Origin: Pseudomonas fluorescens
GTDB taxonomy: Bacteria; Pseudomonadota; Gammaproteobacteria; Pseudomonadales; Pseudomonadaceae
NCBI RefSeq assembly: GCF_902498185.1
Contig: NZ_CABVIX010000011.1
Location: forward strand, 104,718-168,717
Direction: 5' to 3'
DNA length: 64,000 nucleotides
Below the pieces are notes generated by a model, which saw only the letters and a list, made by a program, of their open reading frames with translations, was not told the DNA's origin and made no database searches. Shown here in pieces: positions 26,205 to 35,521 of the stretch. Position 1 is the stretch's first letter. Each line of letters begins with the position of its first letter. Both the position numbers and the translations under genes were made by a program.

Positions 26205-27830
26205 ATGTCCCTTCGCAACATGAATATCGCCCCGCGTGCGCTCCTGGGGTTTGCCTTGATCGGCGCGCTGATGCTCGGCCTGGGCGTTTTCGCCCTCAAC
26301 CAGATGAGCAAGATCCGCCAGGCCGGCGTTGCCATCGAGACCATCAGTGTCCCGAGCATCAAGAACCTGGGCGAGCTCACCGCCCTGAACCTGCGCATGC
26401 GCACCCTCTCCTACCGCCTGCTGCTCAACCGCGAGCCAGAAACCCAGCGTGATACCTTGCGCCTGCTCGAACAGCGCAACGCAGAGATCGACACGACCCT
26501 TGCGGCCTACCAGCTCCTGGTCGAAGGGGCAGACGAGCGCGCAGGCTACGAGCTATACCGCCAGTTGCTCGGCCAGTACCGGCAGATCGAATCGCGCATG
26601 CTCGTGCTGAGCCAGGCCGAACAGCTCGACGCATTGCGCACGCTGCTCAACACAGACCTGCTGGCCAATTCCGAGCAGATCAACAAGGTGATGGACGATT
26701 TGGTACGGATCAACACCGAGCAGACTCGCCGCACCAATGCAACAGCAGCTGGCCAGTACTCCGGGGCCGTGACGCTGGTGATCGCCCTGCTGGTGGCCGC
26801 CAGCCTGCTGACCTTCCTCTGTGCCTGGCTGCTGACCCGCAGCATCGTCAACCCTATCAACGAAGCACTCGACGCTGCCGAGCGTATCGCCGAAGGCGAC
26901 CTGACCAAGGCCGTGAGTGCCGAAGGCACCGATGAGGCCGCCCGGCTACTGCGTGCCATGGCGAAGATGCAGCACAAGCTGCGCGACACCCTGCAACTGA
27001 TCGCAGGCTCCGCCACCCAGCTGGCCTCGGCCGCCGAGGAGCTCAACTGCGTCACCGAGGAAAGCGCCCGCGGCCTGCAGCAACAGAACAACGAAATCGT
27101 GCAGGCGGCTACAGCCGTCACCGAAATGACCAGCGCTGTCGAAGAAGTGGCGCGCAACGCCGTGAGCACTTCGCAAGCGTCGAGCGAAGCCACCCGTTCG
27201 GCTGGCGATGGCCGCGACCTGGTGCTCGAGACCGTGGGCGCCATCGAACGCATGAGCGGCGATGTACAGGCCACGGCCCAGCTGATCGGTAACCTGGCGA
27301 CCGAATCGCGGGACATCGGCAAGGTACTGGACGTGATTCGCGGCCTGGCCGACCAGACCAACCTGCTGGCGCTCAACGCTGCTATCGAAGCGGCACGGGC
27401 CGGTGAAGCGGGCCGTGGTTTTGCCGTGGTGGCCGACGAGGTTCGTGCCCTGGCCCACCGCACCCAGCAGTCGACCAGCGAAATCGAGCGGATGATCGGC
27501 AGTATCCAGGGCGGTACCGGGCAGGCGGTCGACTCGATGCGCAACAGCACCGAGCGCGCCGAGTCGACCCTGAACATCGCCCGCGGTGCCGGCCTTGCGC
27601 TGGACAGCATCGCCAGCGCGGTGGCGCAGATCAACGAGCGCAACCTGGTAATCGCCAGCGCCGCCGAAGAGCAGGCTCAGGTGGCGCGGGAAGTGGACCG
27701 CAACCTGGTGAATATCAATGACCTGTCGGTACAGTCGGCAACCGGCGCGCACCAGACCAGCGCGGCGAGTGCCGAGCTGTCGCGGTTGGCGGTGGATATG
27801 AATGGGCTGGTGGCGCGCTTCCGCGTCTGA
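26205..27830 (+). CDS. Methyl-accepting chemotaxis protein
   Basis: Transmembrane chemoreceptor of about 541 residues. TM1 at 12-31 (LLGFALIGALMLGLGVFAL), periplasmic four-helix-bundle-type sensor about 32-186, TM2 at 188-210, HAMP about 211-265, then the cytoplasmic signalling domain with the conserved hairpin tip (LADQTNLLALNAAIEAAR, GFAVVADEVRALAHRTQ). I start at 26205 (MSLRNMNIAPRA); ATG 26220 is an equally plausible start and neither has a clear ribosome site. The longer in-frame extension to 26019 is unlikely. Ligand unknown; the neighbourhood suggests a quaternary amine or amino acid only weakly. Confidence 0.9.
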   Translation: MSLRNMNIAPRALLGFALIGALMLGLGVFALNQMSKIRQAGVAIETISVPSIKNLGELTALNLRMRTLSYRLLLNREPETQRDTLRLLEQRNAEIDTTLAAYQLLVEGADERAGYELYRQLLGQYRQIESRMLVLSQAEQLDALRTLLNTDLLANSEQINKVMDDLVRINTEQTRRTNATAAGQYSGAVTLVIALLVAASLLTFLCAWLLTRSIVNPINEALDAAERIAEGDLTKAVSAEGTDEAARLLRAMAKMQHKLRDTLQLIAGSATQLASAAEELNCVTEESARGLQQQNNEIVQAATAVTEMTSAVEEVARNAVSTSQASSEATRSAGDGRDLVLETVGAIERMSGDVQATAQLIGNLATESRDIGKVLDVIRGLADQTNLLALNAAIEAARAGEAGRGFAVVADEVRALAHRTQQSTSEIERMIGSIQGGTGQAVDSMRNSTERAESTLNIARGAGLALDSIASAVAQINERNLVIASAAEEQAQVAREVDRNLVNINDLSVQSATGAHQTSAASAELSRLAVDMNGLVARFRV

Positions 27831-27845
27831 CCTCAAAACCCAGCC

Positions 27846-27873
27846 CCCCTTCGCTGGCAAGCCAGCGAAGGGG
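27846..27873. terminator. Palindrome between mcp and gbcB
   Basis: CCCCTTCGCTGGC-AA-GCCAGCGAAGGGG, a perfect 13-bp stem in the 59-bp convergent gap. It shares its core with 25363-25384. It lacks a T-run. Confidence 0.5.
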
Positions 27874-27889
27874 CCCAGCTGGTTCCGGA

Positions 27890-28990
27890 TCAGTAATCGA
27901 TGCGCACGTCCCCTTTCGGCACGCTGCAGCACGACAGGATGTACCCCTCGGCCTCATCTTCCTCGGTGATGCCGCCGTTGTGCTCCATCTCCACTTCTCC
28001 GCCCAGCTTGAGCACCTTGCAGGTGCCGCAGATACCCATGCCGCAGGCCTTGGGGATCATCAGGCCGACCTTGGCCGCAGCGGCATGCACGGTCTCGCCA
28101 GGAGCCACGCGGATGCTCTTGTCGCTGCCGATGAACTCCACCAGGTTGAGCTCGGCAGCGTCGACTTCCGGCGCATCGGCCGCCTGCTCGGCGTGCTCGA
28201 CGGCGTCGGCCTTGGCTTCGGGCGGCGTGGCGCCAAATGACTCCTCGTGGTACCGGCTCATGTCGAAACCCGCGCCTTCGAGCAGCCGCTTGACCGCGGT
28301 CATGTACGGCGTCGGGCCGCAGCAGAATACCTCTCGTTCCATGAAGTCCGGCGCGATCAGCTCCAGCAGCTTGTGGTTCAGGTAACCGCGGTACCCCGCC
28401 CACGGCTCGCCCAGGCCATGCTTCTCGCAAATGATATGCAGGCTGAAATTGGGGATCCGCGAGGCCATCTGCTCCAGCTCGCGATGGTAGATGATGTCCT
28501 TGGGCGAGCGGGCGCTGTGCACGAAGGTCATGTCGACATTGGCATTGGTGTCGTAGAACCAGCGCGCCATGGACATCACCGGCGTGATGCCGACACCACC
28601 GCTGAGGTAGAGCATTTTTGCCGCAGGGAAATCGATGGCGTTGAACAGCCCCACCGGCCCGTGCACCGCCAGTTCCTGGCCTTCGTGCAGTGTGTCGTGC
28701 AGCCAGTTGGAAACCCGTCCGCCCGGCACGCGCTTGATGGTCACCGAAAAGCTGTAGGGCACCGACGGCGCGCTCGAGATGGTGTACGAGCGCATCACCT
28801 GCTGGCCTTCGATCTCAAGCTCGAGGGTCACGAACTGCCCGGGCTTGAAGAAGAACAGAATCGGCTGGTCGGCCATGAAACAGAAGGTGCGCACGTCCCA
28901 GGTCTCCTGGATGACCTTGACGCACCGCACGATGTGGCGGCCGTTGGCCCAGGTCTGGGTCGTGACCGGATTGAGGAAGGGGTTGGACAT
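27890..28990 (-). CDS. gbcB: Glycine betaine monooxygenase reductase subunit
   Basis: Ferredoxin-type reductase (366 residues) that passes NAD(P)H electrons to the Rieske oxygenase GbcA. An N-terminal FAD domain (RSYTISSAP flavin motif) is followed by an NAD domain (YLSGGVGITPVMSM, FCCGPTPYM) and a C-terminal plant-type 2Fe-2S domain (CGMGICGTCK, then SCCSVPKG). Start ATG at 28990 was chosen to match the family length; upstream in-frame codons extend into the promoter. Divergent from gbcA across a 281-bp regulatory gap. Confidence 0.96.
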   Translation of the reverse strand: MSNPFLNPVTTQTWANGRHIVRCVKVIQETWDVRTFCFMADQPILFFFKPGQFVTLELEIEGQQVMRSYTISSAPSVPYSFSVTIKRVPGGRVSNWLHDTLHEGQELAVHGPVGLFNAIDFPAAKMLYLSGGVGITPVMSMARWFYDTNANVDMTFVHSARSPKDIIYHRELEQMASRIPNFSLHIICEKHGLGEPWAGYRGYLNHKLLELIAPDFMEREVFCCGPTPYMTAVKRLLEGAGFDMSRYHEESFGATPPEAKADAVEHAEQAADAPEVDAAELNLVEFIGSDKSIRVAPGETVHAAAAKVGLMIPKACGMGICGTCKVLKLGGEVEMEHNGGITEEDEAEGYILSCCSVPKGDVRIDY

Positions 28991-29064
28991 GCTCGTCTCC
29001 ACGGCCGACTGCGGCTTGATGGGAGAGATAATGCTCAAGCCGCGGAGGTCGTACATTCCCATCC

Positions 29065-29090
29065 GCGACATCGGCGTGCTTATCGCGACC
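29065..29090. promoter_or_regulatory. Candidate GbdR-type direct repeat between gbcB and gbcA
   Basis: Two half sites, CGCGACA and CGCGACC, repeat 20 bases apart. They resemble the 21-bp repeats before cbcX. Assignment to GbdR is inference. Confidence 0.35.
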
Positions 29091-29271
29091 AGCCTTGAGC
29101 TACAGGGGCTGGCGCGTCGGGAACGGATTCGGCCATGTCGTCCATGGATAAGGTTCGCGGCCCCGGCGAACGCACACTCCACGCCATAACAACACGCTGA
29201 TTTTCAGCCCTGCGTCGCACAAGCACGATTAGCCACTTTCGCCGGCCTTGACTGGCCATGAGGACCACACG

Positions 29272-30564
29272 ATGGACGTCACCGCAACCCTGAGCCTGGG
29301 CGATCCACTGGAAGCAGCACGCGGCGCCACCGCCGAAATGCTGCAGACGCGCGAGCGCACATTCTCGCTGCCGCAACCTTTCTACAACGACGAGCGTCTG
29401 TTCCAGATCGACATGCAGGAGATCTTCCAGAAGGAATGGCTGATCGCCGGCATGACCTGCGAAATCCCGGCCAAAGGCAACTTCCTGACGCTGCAGATCG
29501 GCACCAACCCGATCATCGTGATCCGCGGCGCCGAAGGCCAGGTGCATGCCTTCCACAACGTCTGCCGTCACCGTGGCTCGCGCTTGTGCACCAGCGAAAA
29601 GGGCAAGGTGGCCAAGCTGGTCTGCCACTACCATCAGTGGACCTACGAGCTCGATGGCCGCCTGCTGTTCGCCGGCACCGAGATGGGCGCCGACTTCGAC
29701 ATGAAGCAGTATGGCCTCAAGCCTGTGAACGTGAAGACCGCCGGCGGCTACATCTTCATCAGCCTGGCCGAGAACCCACCGGCGATCGACGAGTTCCTGG
29801 CGACCCTGTCGCACTACATGGAACCCTACGACATGGAAAACACCAAGGTGGCGGTGCAGACCACCTTGATGGAGAAGGCCAACTGGAAGCTGGTGCTGGA
29901 AAACAACCGCGAGTGCTACCACTGCAACGCTTCGCACCCCGAGTTGCTCAAGACGCTGCTGGAATGGGACGACGTTACCGACCCCCGCGCCGACCAGGCC
30001 TTCAAGGACCACGTCGCCGCCTCGGCCGCCGCCTGGGATGCCGAGAAGATCCCCTACGCCCACGCCAGCTTCGGCCTGCGCAACCGCATCGTGCGCATGC
30101 CGCTGCTCAAGGGCACCGTGTCGATGACCATGGATGGCAAGCAGGCCGTGCAGAAACTCATGGGCCGCATCAAGAACCCGGACCTGGGCTCGATGCGCAT
30201 CCTGCACCTGCCGCATTCCTGGAACCACTGCATGGGCGACCACATCATCGTCTTCACCGTATGGCCGATCAGCGCCCAGGAGACCTTGGTCAGCACCAAG
30301 TGGATCGTGCACAAGGACGCTGTCGAAGGCGTCGACTACGACCCCGAGCGCATGCGCAAGGTGTGGGACGCGACCAACGACCAGGACCGCCGCCTGGCCG
30401 AAGAGAACCAGCGCGGCATCAACTCCACCGCCTACCAGCCGGGGCCGTACTCGACGACCTACGAGTTTGGCGTGGTGAACTTCATTGACTGGTACAGCCA
30501 GCGGATGCTGAATAACCTGGGGGCGGAGCCGGCGCCTTACTTGAAGGAAGTGAAGGCGCAGTAA
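29272..30564 (+). CDS. gbcA: Glycine betaine monooxygenase, Rieske oxygenase subunit
   Basis: Rieske non-heme iron oxygenase (430 residues) that removes one methyl of glycine betaine as formaldehyde, giving dimethylglycine. Rieske cluster: CRHRGSRLC...CHYHQW (Cys-x-His, Cys-x2-His). Mononuclear iron region: NNRECYHCNASHPELL, with a later Asp expected as third ligand. The start at 29272 has AGGA ten bases upstream; the frame also opens at 29248 but that ATG overlaps the ribosome site. Works with GbcB. Confidence 0.96.
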   Translation: MDVTATLSLGDPLEAARGATAEMLQTRERTFSLPQPFYNDERLFQIDMQEIFQKEWLIAGMTCEIPAKGNFLTLQIGTNPIIVIRGAEGQVHAFHNVCRHRGSRLCTSEKGKVAKLVCHYHQWTYELDGRLLFAGTEMGADFDMKQYGLKPVNVKTAGGYIFISLAENPPAIDEFLATLSHYMEPYDMENTKVAVQTTLMEKANWKLVLENNRECYHCNASHPELLKTLLEWDDVTDPRADQAFKDHVAASAAAWDAEKIPYAHASFGLRNRIVRMPLLKGTVSMTMDGKQAVQKLMGRIKNPDLGSMRILHLPHSWNHCMGDHIIVFTVWPISAQETLVSTKWIVHKDAVEGVDYDPERMRKVWDATNDQDRRLAEENQRGINSTAYQPGPYSTTYEFGVVNFIDWYSQRMLNNLGAEPAPYLKEVKAQ

Positions 30565-30623
30565 GCCCTGTTGATCCTTCTGCCCCTGCGCGGCGCCGCC
30601 GGGGGCAGGAAGAGCCATCAATC

Positions 30624-31346
30624 CTAGAGCCGCGTCATCTCTTCTTCATGCCGGATCGAACGTACCGAACCTCGTAGGCTTGGACTCTCAGCCGAATTAC
30701 TGAGTCTGAAGTTATTCAAATTGATGGGATAGCGCTCCCAAGGCGTTGCTCTAGCGAGTGAAATGACTTCAAACCCGGTAGTCAGGATCGATATCGCTGA
30801 AGCGGCAAAGCCGATGTAGGCCACTTCGTCGCTGTCCTGGTTGATAAGCCGCGCGATGGATGTTCCCAACCCGATCAGTCCGCTGACGCCGCTCAGTATC
30901 GACAAACCAACTTCAAACTTGTTCATGCGCGCGGGCTGGGTGTCGATGGTGCCAGTGGCAACCCAGCCTTGCCGGCTGCCTCCAACGCCCTGTTCAGCAC
31001 GATACGTCCTGTGCACCTTGTACAGAGCACGCCCCTTGAGAGCCGTGGAAAGCAAACCAAGTCCGTTGGCAAGCCCTCCTAGTACCGGTCCTATGAACTG
31101 TGCGACCTGGCCAGTGGGATCGATGTGGTTGACAGGATCACCCAGGCAGTAGGCATAGGCATTGAGCCCGCCCTTCGCGAACGGGCTAAGCGAGTCAGCG
31201 CTGTGAAACCGCATCAGTACCGGGTTGTAGAACCGGCGGCCAAGGCCAAGGGGGTACCAGCCGGTCATCGGATCACGTGGTTGGCCGTTGAAGGACAGCC
31301 AAGGCCCTGATTGCTGTGCGGGGGTGGCGGTTGCATTGTGACTCAT
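30624..31346 (-). CDS. Short Rhs-core protein with hydrophobic C-terminus
   Basis: A 240-residue orphan Rhs protein. The core occupies residues 15-79 (WLSFNGQPRDPMTGWYPLG, LMRFHSADSLSPF, AYCLGDPVNHIDPTG). The variable C-terminal part holds a glycine-rich segment (84-104) and two probable membrane helices (about 146-167 and 174-197), followed by a polar tail. It has no secretion domain. It lies alone between gbcA (tail-to-tail) and the end of the dgc operon. TTG at 31358 is an alternative start; both ribosome sites are weak. A membrane-active effector is one idea but is not shown. Confidence 0.75.
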   Translation of the reverse strand: MSHNATATPAQQSGPWLSFNGQPRDPMTGWYPLGLGRRFYNPVLMRFHSADSLSPFAKGGLNAYAYCLGDPVNHIDPTGQVAQFIGPVLGGLANGLGLLSTALKGRALYKVHRTYRAEQGVGGSRQGWVATGTIDTQPARMNKFEVGLSILSGVSGLIGLGTSIARLINQDSDEVAYIGFAASAISILTTGFEVISLARATPWERYPINLNNFRLSNSAESPSLRGSVRSIRHEEEMTRL

Positions 31347-31432
31347 GGCTCTACTCAATGATCAGGAAAGCCCAGCACCCTAGCAACGCACCCTACCCTG
31401 GAAAAACTGCTAGAAGTATCAGTGCGCTTTGA

Positions 31433-32203
31433 TCAGCGCAGCACACCCTCCTCGACCAGCAGCTTGACGATCGCCTCGGCACCCTCTTGCGGGGTCAGGT
31501 CCTTGAGCACCTTGCCCCCGCCCCCGCTGGCCTTGGCTGTCGCAGCCTTCATGCGGTCGGCACCGCTCTTGGCCTTGATCACCTTCAAGCGCTTGGGACG
31601 CGGCTTGGCGGGTTGCAGCTCGGCCTCGCTCAGCAGTCCATCCTCGACCAGCGCCACGTTGCGCGCTGCGAGCACGCCACGGCGCGCAGGACCGAAAGCG
31701 CTCTGGCGCGGCTTGGGCGCGGCGTTATCCACAGTCGCCAGCAGCGGCAGGCGTACCTTGAGCCGACGGCGCTGCCCGCGAGGCAACGCCTGGAGGATCT
31801 GCGCGGTGCCGTTCTCGATCGATTCGACCTCCGCCAGGCCCACTACCAGTGGCCAACCCAGGCGCTCGGCGAGCAAGAAAGGCAGCATCCCCGAGCCTTC
31901 GCCGGTTTCTGCCTGGGTGCCGGTCAGCACCAGCTGGGCGCCGGCATCGCGCAGGTAATCCCCCAGCACGCCCACTACGTCGGCGCCAGCGGGCTGTTCG
32001 AGGATGTCCAGGTGATCCAGGCCCATGCCCAGGTAGGCACGCAGCGCCTCCTCGCGGGGATCGCCAGCGTGCACCACCTGCAAGTTATCCCCAGCCAGTT
32101 GCAGACCCAGCTCTACCGCGCGCGCATCCTGCTCGGCGCGCCGGGCCCGGCCGGAGCCGGGGTGGGCGCCAATTGAAACCAGGCTGATGATTTTGCTATT
32201 CAT
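31433..32203 (-). CDS. Electron transfer flavoprotein beta-like subunit of the dimethylglycine operon
   Basis: EtfB-family protein (256 residues): ISLVSIGAHPGSGRARRAEQDARAVELG start block, GTQAETGEGSGMLPFLLAERLGW for AMP/FAD contacts, and a basic PKPRPKRLKVIKAKSG tail. Paired with the EtfA-like gene 10 bases upstream, at the end of the dgcAB operon. It probably accepts electrons from DgcAB. Equivalent to the P. aeruginosa gene that follows dgcB. GAGGG lies 7 bases before the ATG at 32203. Confidence 0.85.
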   Translation of the reverse strand: MNSKIISLVSIGAHPGSGRARRAEQDARAVELGLQLAGDNLQVVHAGDPREEALRAYLGMGLDHLDILEQPAGADVVGVLGDYLRDAGAQLVLTGTQAETGEGSGMLPFLLAERLGWPLVVGLAEVESIENGTAQILQALPRGQRRRLKVRLPLLATVDNAAPKPRQSAFGPARRGVLAARNVALVEDGLLSEAELQPAKPRPKRLKVIKAKSGADRMKAATAKASGGGGKVLKDLTPQEGAEAIVKLLVEEGVLR

Positions 32204-32213
32204 GCGCATGCCC

Positions 32214-33434
32214 TCATGCCGCGTCGCGCTGGGCGTCGCTGCGGAAGTTTTCCACAGCCTCGATCAGTGCCTTCAGAATCGCCGCGCTGTCGCCAATCAC
32301 CGACAGGTCGGCCCGTTTGATCATGTCGCAGCCCGGGTCCATGTTGATCGCCACCACTTTGTCGCAGGCGCCGATGCCCTGCAGATGCTGGATCGCCCCA
32401 GAGATACCCACGGCCATGTAGACCCGTGCCGTCACCCAGGTGCCCGTGGCGCCCACCTGACGGTTGCGCGGCATGAAGCCGTCGTCCACTGCCACCCGCG
32501 AGGCACCTTCGGTGGCGCCCAGGACGCCGGTAGCCTGGTGGAAGAGCGCCCAGTCCTTGACCCCGTTGCCGCCCGACATGATGAACTCGGCCTCGGCCAT
32601 GGCGATGGTCGCCGGGTCTACCGCCACCGGGCCAAGGTCGCCGATACGCGACAGCGCACGCACCGCTTCTGTGGACAACTCCACCGGCAAGGCCTCGTGC
32701 CGGGTTTCGCTGACTGGCTCGGCGCACTCCGCCGCCGCCAGGATCAGGCGAGGCACGCTGCGCTGGATGTCCTGCTGCCCGGCACCGGCGCGGCCGATGC
32801 ACTGGCCGTCCTTGACCTGCCAGACGCGCGTGGCCGGACGCTCGCCGAGCGTCGCGGCCAGGCGCCGCCCCATTTCGCCGCCACCGGTGCGGCTGTCGGG
32901 CAGCAGCCAGTGGCGTGGGCTGAACTGGTTATCCACAGCCCGCAGGCCCTGGACCATTTGCTCCGGTGCATATCCCTGGTACTGCTCGCCGTCGATGACC
33001 AGCAGGCGGTCGACGCCCGCGGTGGGGAAGTGGTTTTCCTTGTGCTCGCCGAACACCACGGCCAGCACCGCGCCGTCGCTGCCGGCCAGGCTGCGGGCCA
33101 GGCCGAGCAGGTCGCGGTCGTGGCTGCCGAGGCGGCCACCGACCATGTCCGGGACCACGGCGATGTAGAAGGCAGGGGCGGCCACCTGATGCAGCGGCAA
33201 CTGCACTTCGACGGCGGCGCTGCGCTTGTTGCCGCCGCCTTGCTGGGCGCCGGAGCGGTCGATGCGCTTGACCCCGTTGGGGCCGATGAAACCGACCGCA
33301 TGGGGGTTCTTGCGCATCACGCCGCTGGGGCCCATCCAGCTGGTCTGCTGGGTCTGCATCGCCGCATGCAATGGGTGCAGGCGGTTACGGGCGATCCATT
33401 CGGCGCGAGGATCGCGGCGGATAATATCGCTCAT
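32214..33434 (-). CDS. Electron transfer flavoprotein alpha-like subunit of the dimethylglycine operon
   Basis: EtfA-family protein (406 residues, longer than the usual 310 or so because of an N-terminal extension up to about residue 85). The FAD-binding C-terminal domain is clear: IMSGGNGVKDW, GASRVAVDDGF, RNRQVGATGTWV, GISGAIQHLQGI and AINMDPGCDMIKRAD. Its start overlaps the dgcB stop by one base. It forms the electron-accepting pair with the EtfB-like protein. Confidence 0.9.
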   Translation of the reverse strand: MSDIIRRDPRAEWIARNRLHPLHAAMQTQQTSWMGPSGVMRKNPHAVGFIGPNGVKRIDRSGAQQGGGNKRSAAVEVQLPLHQVAAPAFYIAVVPDMVGGRLGSHDRDLLGLARSLAGSDGAVLAVVFGEHKENHFPTAGVDRLLVIDGEQYQGYAPEQMVQGLRAVDNQFSPRHWLLPDSRTGGGEMGRRLAATLGERPATRVWQVKDGQCIGRAGAGQQDIQRSVPRLILAAAECAEPVSETRHEALPVELSTEAVRALSRIGDLGPVAVDPATIAMAEAEFIMSGGNGVKDWALFHQATGVLGATEGASRVAVDDGFMPRNRQVGATGTWVTARVYMAVGISGAIQHLQGIGACDKVVAINMDPGCDMIKRADLSVIGDSAAILKALIEAVENFRSDAQRDAA

Positions 33435-35392
33435 CAGTGCACCTCCGCGGGTTCACGTACGGCTGTTGTCTGGGGCTTGCTCGCCGGGGAAGCGACTTCG
33501 TCTTCCAGCAGGGCATCGGCCACCAGTTCGGCCAGGTCCTTGATCTGTGGGCGCGGCTCGACCACACCTTCGAGCATGGCGGTGCACTGGGGGCAGCCCA
33601 CGGCAACCAGCTCGGCCTCGGTCTCGCGGATATCGTCCATGCGCATGTCCGGGATCCGCTGCTTGCCGGGGATGTCGGTGATCGGCGCGCCACCGCCACC
33701 GCCGCAACAGCGGGAACGGAAGCCCGAGCGCTGCATTTCGCGCACTTCGATGCCCAAGGCCCTGAGCACCTCGCGCGGGGCCTCGTATTCACCGTTGTAA
33801 CGGCCCAGGTAGCAGGGGTCGTGATAGGTCACGCTGCCGCCCTTGTGCTGGCCAAGGTTCAGGCTGCCGGCCGCGATCAGTTCGGCAATATAGGTGCTGT
33901 GGTGCTGTACCAGGTAGTTGCCGCCGAGCGCGCCGTACTCGTTCTTGAGCACATGGAAGCTATGCGGGTCGCAGGTAACGATACGCTTGAAGCTGTATTG
34001 GCCCAGGGTCTGGATATTGCGCTTGGCCAGTTGCTGGAACGTCGCCTCGTCACCCAGCCGCCGCGCCACGTCGCCGCTGTCGCGTTCTTCGAGGCCGAGC
34101 ACGGCAAAGTCGACGCCAGAAGCCTTGAGCACCTTGACGAAGGCGCGCAGGGTGCGCTGGTTGCGCATGTCGAATGCGCCATCCCCGACCCAGAACAGCA
34201 CCTCGGTCTCATGAACCTGCGACAGCAGGTTCAGGTTGAGGTCCGCGGCCCAGTTCATCCGTCCGCCGGGGGCGAAGCCGCCCGGGTTGTCGGTAGCGAT
34301 GAGGTTGTCGAGCACCTCTGCGCCTTTGTTGGGCGTCGCGCCCTTTTCAAGGGTCAGGTGGCGGCGCATGTCGACGATGGCATCGACGTGCTCGATCATC
34401 ATCGGGCATTCCTCGACGCAAGCGCGGCAAGTGGTGCACGACCACAGCGTCTCGGCATCGACCAGGCCGTTGACGATCGGTTGATGAGGATTGCCGCCAT
34501 GCTCGCCAATCGGCTTGCCCGGGTACGGGCTGCCTGCGAACCTGGCGTCGGTGCCACCGGCCAGGCCGACGACCATGTCCTGGATCAGCTTTTTCGGGTT
34601 CAGCGGCTGGCCGGCGGCAAACGCCGGGCACGCGGCCTCGCACTTGCCGCACTGCACGCAGGCATCGAAGCCAAGCAGCTGGTTCCAGGTGAAGTCCTTG
34701 GGTTTCTCGACACCCAGCGGAGCGTTCGGGTCTTCGAGGTCAAGGGGCTTGAGGCCGGTGGAACGGCCTCCGCCAAAGCGCTCGGCGCGACGGTGCCAGG
34801 CCAGGTGCAGGGCACCGGCGAAGGCGTGTTTCATCGGCCCGCCCCAGGTCATGCCCAGGAACAGTTCCGACACACCCCAGGCGACCCCCAGGCCCAACAG
34901 CGCGACCAGCAGCCAGCCGCCGGTGCCTTCGGGCAGAATGCCAGCCACCGGCAAGGTCGCGATGAAGAAAGTGACGGCGAACACCAGCAGGCTTTTCGGC
35001 AAGCGCATCCACGGGCCCCTGGACAGGCGCGAGGGTGGATTCAGGCGGCGCTTGAAGACGAAAATCGCACCGGTGAACATCAGGACCGTGGCGACCAGCA
35101 GGGCATAGCCGAGAATCCTGTTCTGCAGGCCGAAGCCATGCACCAGCACCGCCAGCACCGCCGACAGCACAAAGCCCCCGGCCGTAGCGACGTGGGTATT
35201 GGACATGTACTTGTCGCGCCCGACCACGTGGTGCAGGTCTACCAGGTAACGGCGCGGCATGGCCAGCAGCCCGCCGATCAGGTTGACCTTCGATGGCCGG
35301 CCACGGCGCCACATGCGCACGCGGCGCAGCGCGCCGAGCACCGCGAGTGCCAGCGCGGTGAACAGCAGAATGGGTAGCAGGGTGTTCAACAT
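33434..35392 (-). CDS. dgcB: Dimethylglycine demethylase iron-sulfur subunit
   Basis: A 652-residue membrane-anchored Fe-S/CCG protein. The N-terminal region has several membrane helices (LLPILLFTALALAVLGAL, ATAGGFVLSAVLAVLV, YALLVATVLMFTGAIF, WLLVALLGLGVAWGV). Two 4Fe-4S motifs follow (CVQCGKCEAACP, CTTCRACVEECP), then two CCG domains (SVTYHDPCYLGRYN, FRSRCCGGGGGAP). It links DgcA to the electron chain. Start ATG at 35392. Separated from dgcA by 129 bases holding a perfect palindrome. Confidence 0.93.
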   Translation of the reverse strand: MLNTLLPILLFTALALAVLGALRRVRMWRRGRPSKVNLIGGLLAMPRRYLVDLHHVVGRDKYMSNTHVATAGGFVLSAVLAVLVHGFGLQNRILGYALLVATVLMFTGAIFVFKRRLNPPSRLSRGPWMRLPKSLLVFAVTFFIATLPVAGILPEGTGGWLLVALLGLGVAWGVSELFLGMTWGGPMKHAFAGALHLAWHRRAERFGGGRSTGLKPLDLEDPNAPLGVEKPKDFTWNQLLGFDACVQCGKCEAACPAFAAGQPLNPKKLIQDMVVGLAGGTDARFAGSPYPGKPIGEHGGNPHQPIVNGLVDAETLWSCTTCRACVEECPMMIEHVDAIVDMRRHLTLEKGATPNKGAEVLDNLIATDNPGGFAPGGRMNWAADLNLNLLSQVHETEVLFWVGDGAFDMRNQRTLRAFVKVLKASGVDFAVLGLEERDSGDVARRLGDEATFQQLAKRNIQTLGQYSFKRIVTCDPHSFHVLKNEYGALGGNYLVQHHSTYIAELIAAGSLNLGQHKGGSVTYHDPCYLGRYNGEYEAPREVLRALGIEVREMQRSGFRSRCCGGGGGAPITDIPGKQRIPDMRMDDIRETEAELVAVGCPQCTAMLEGVVEPRPQIKDLAELVADALLEDEVASPASKPQTTAVREPAEVH

Positions 35393-35445
35393 GGGAAACT
35401 CCCACAACAGCTGGATTCTTGCACCGCTCTCAAGGGCGGCGCGGA

Positions 35446-35479
35446 CCCTGTGGGAGCGGGCAAACCCGCTCCCACAGGG
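35446..35479. repeat. Perfect REP palindrome between dgcA and dgcB
   Basis: CCCTGTGGGAGCGGG-CAAA-CCCGCTCCCACAGGG, a perfect 15-bp stem with 4-nt loop. In RNA it would form a stable intercistronic hairpin that could set the dgcA:dgcB ratio. Confidence 0.8.
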
Positions 35480-35521
35480 GGCCAGTCCCGCCCTCAAGGG
35501 GCGGTGTTCATGCCTGTGCGA

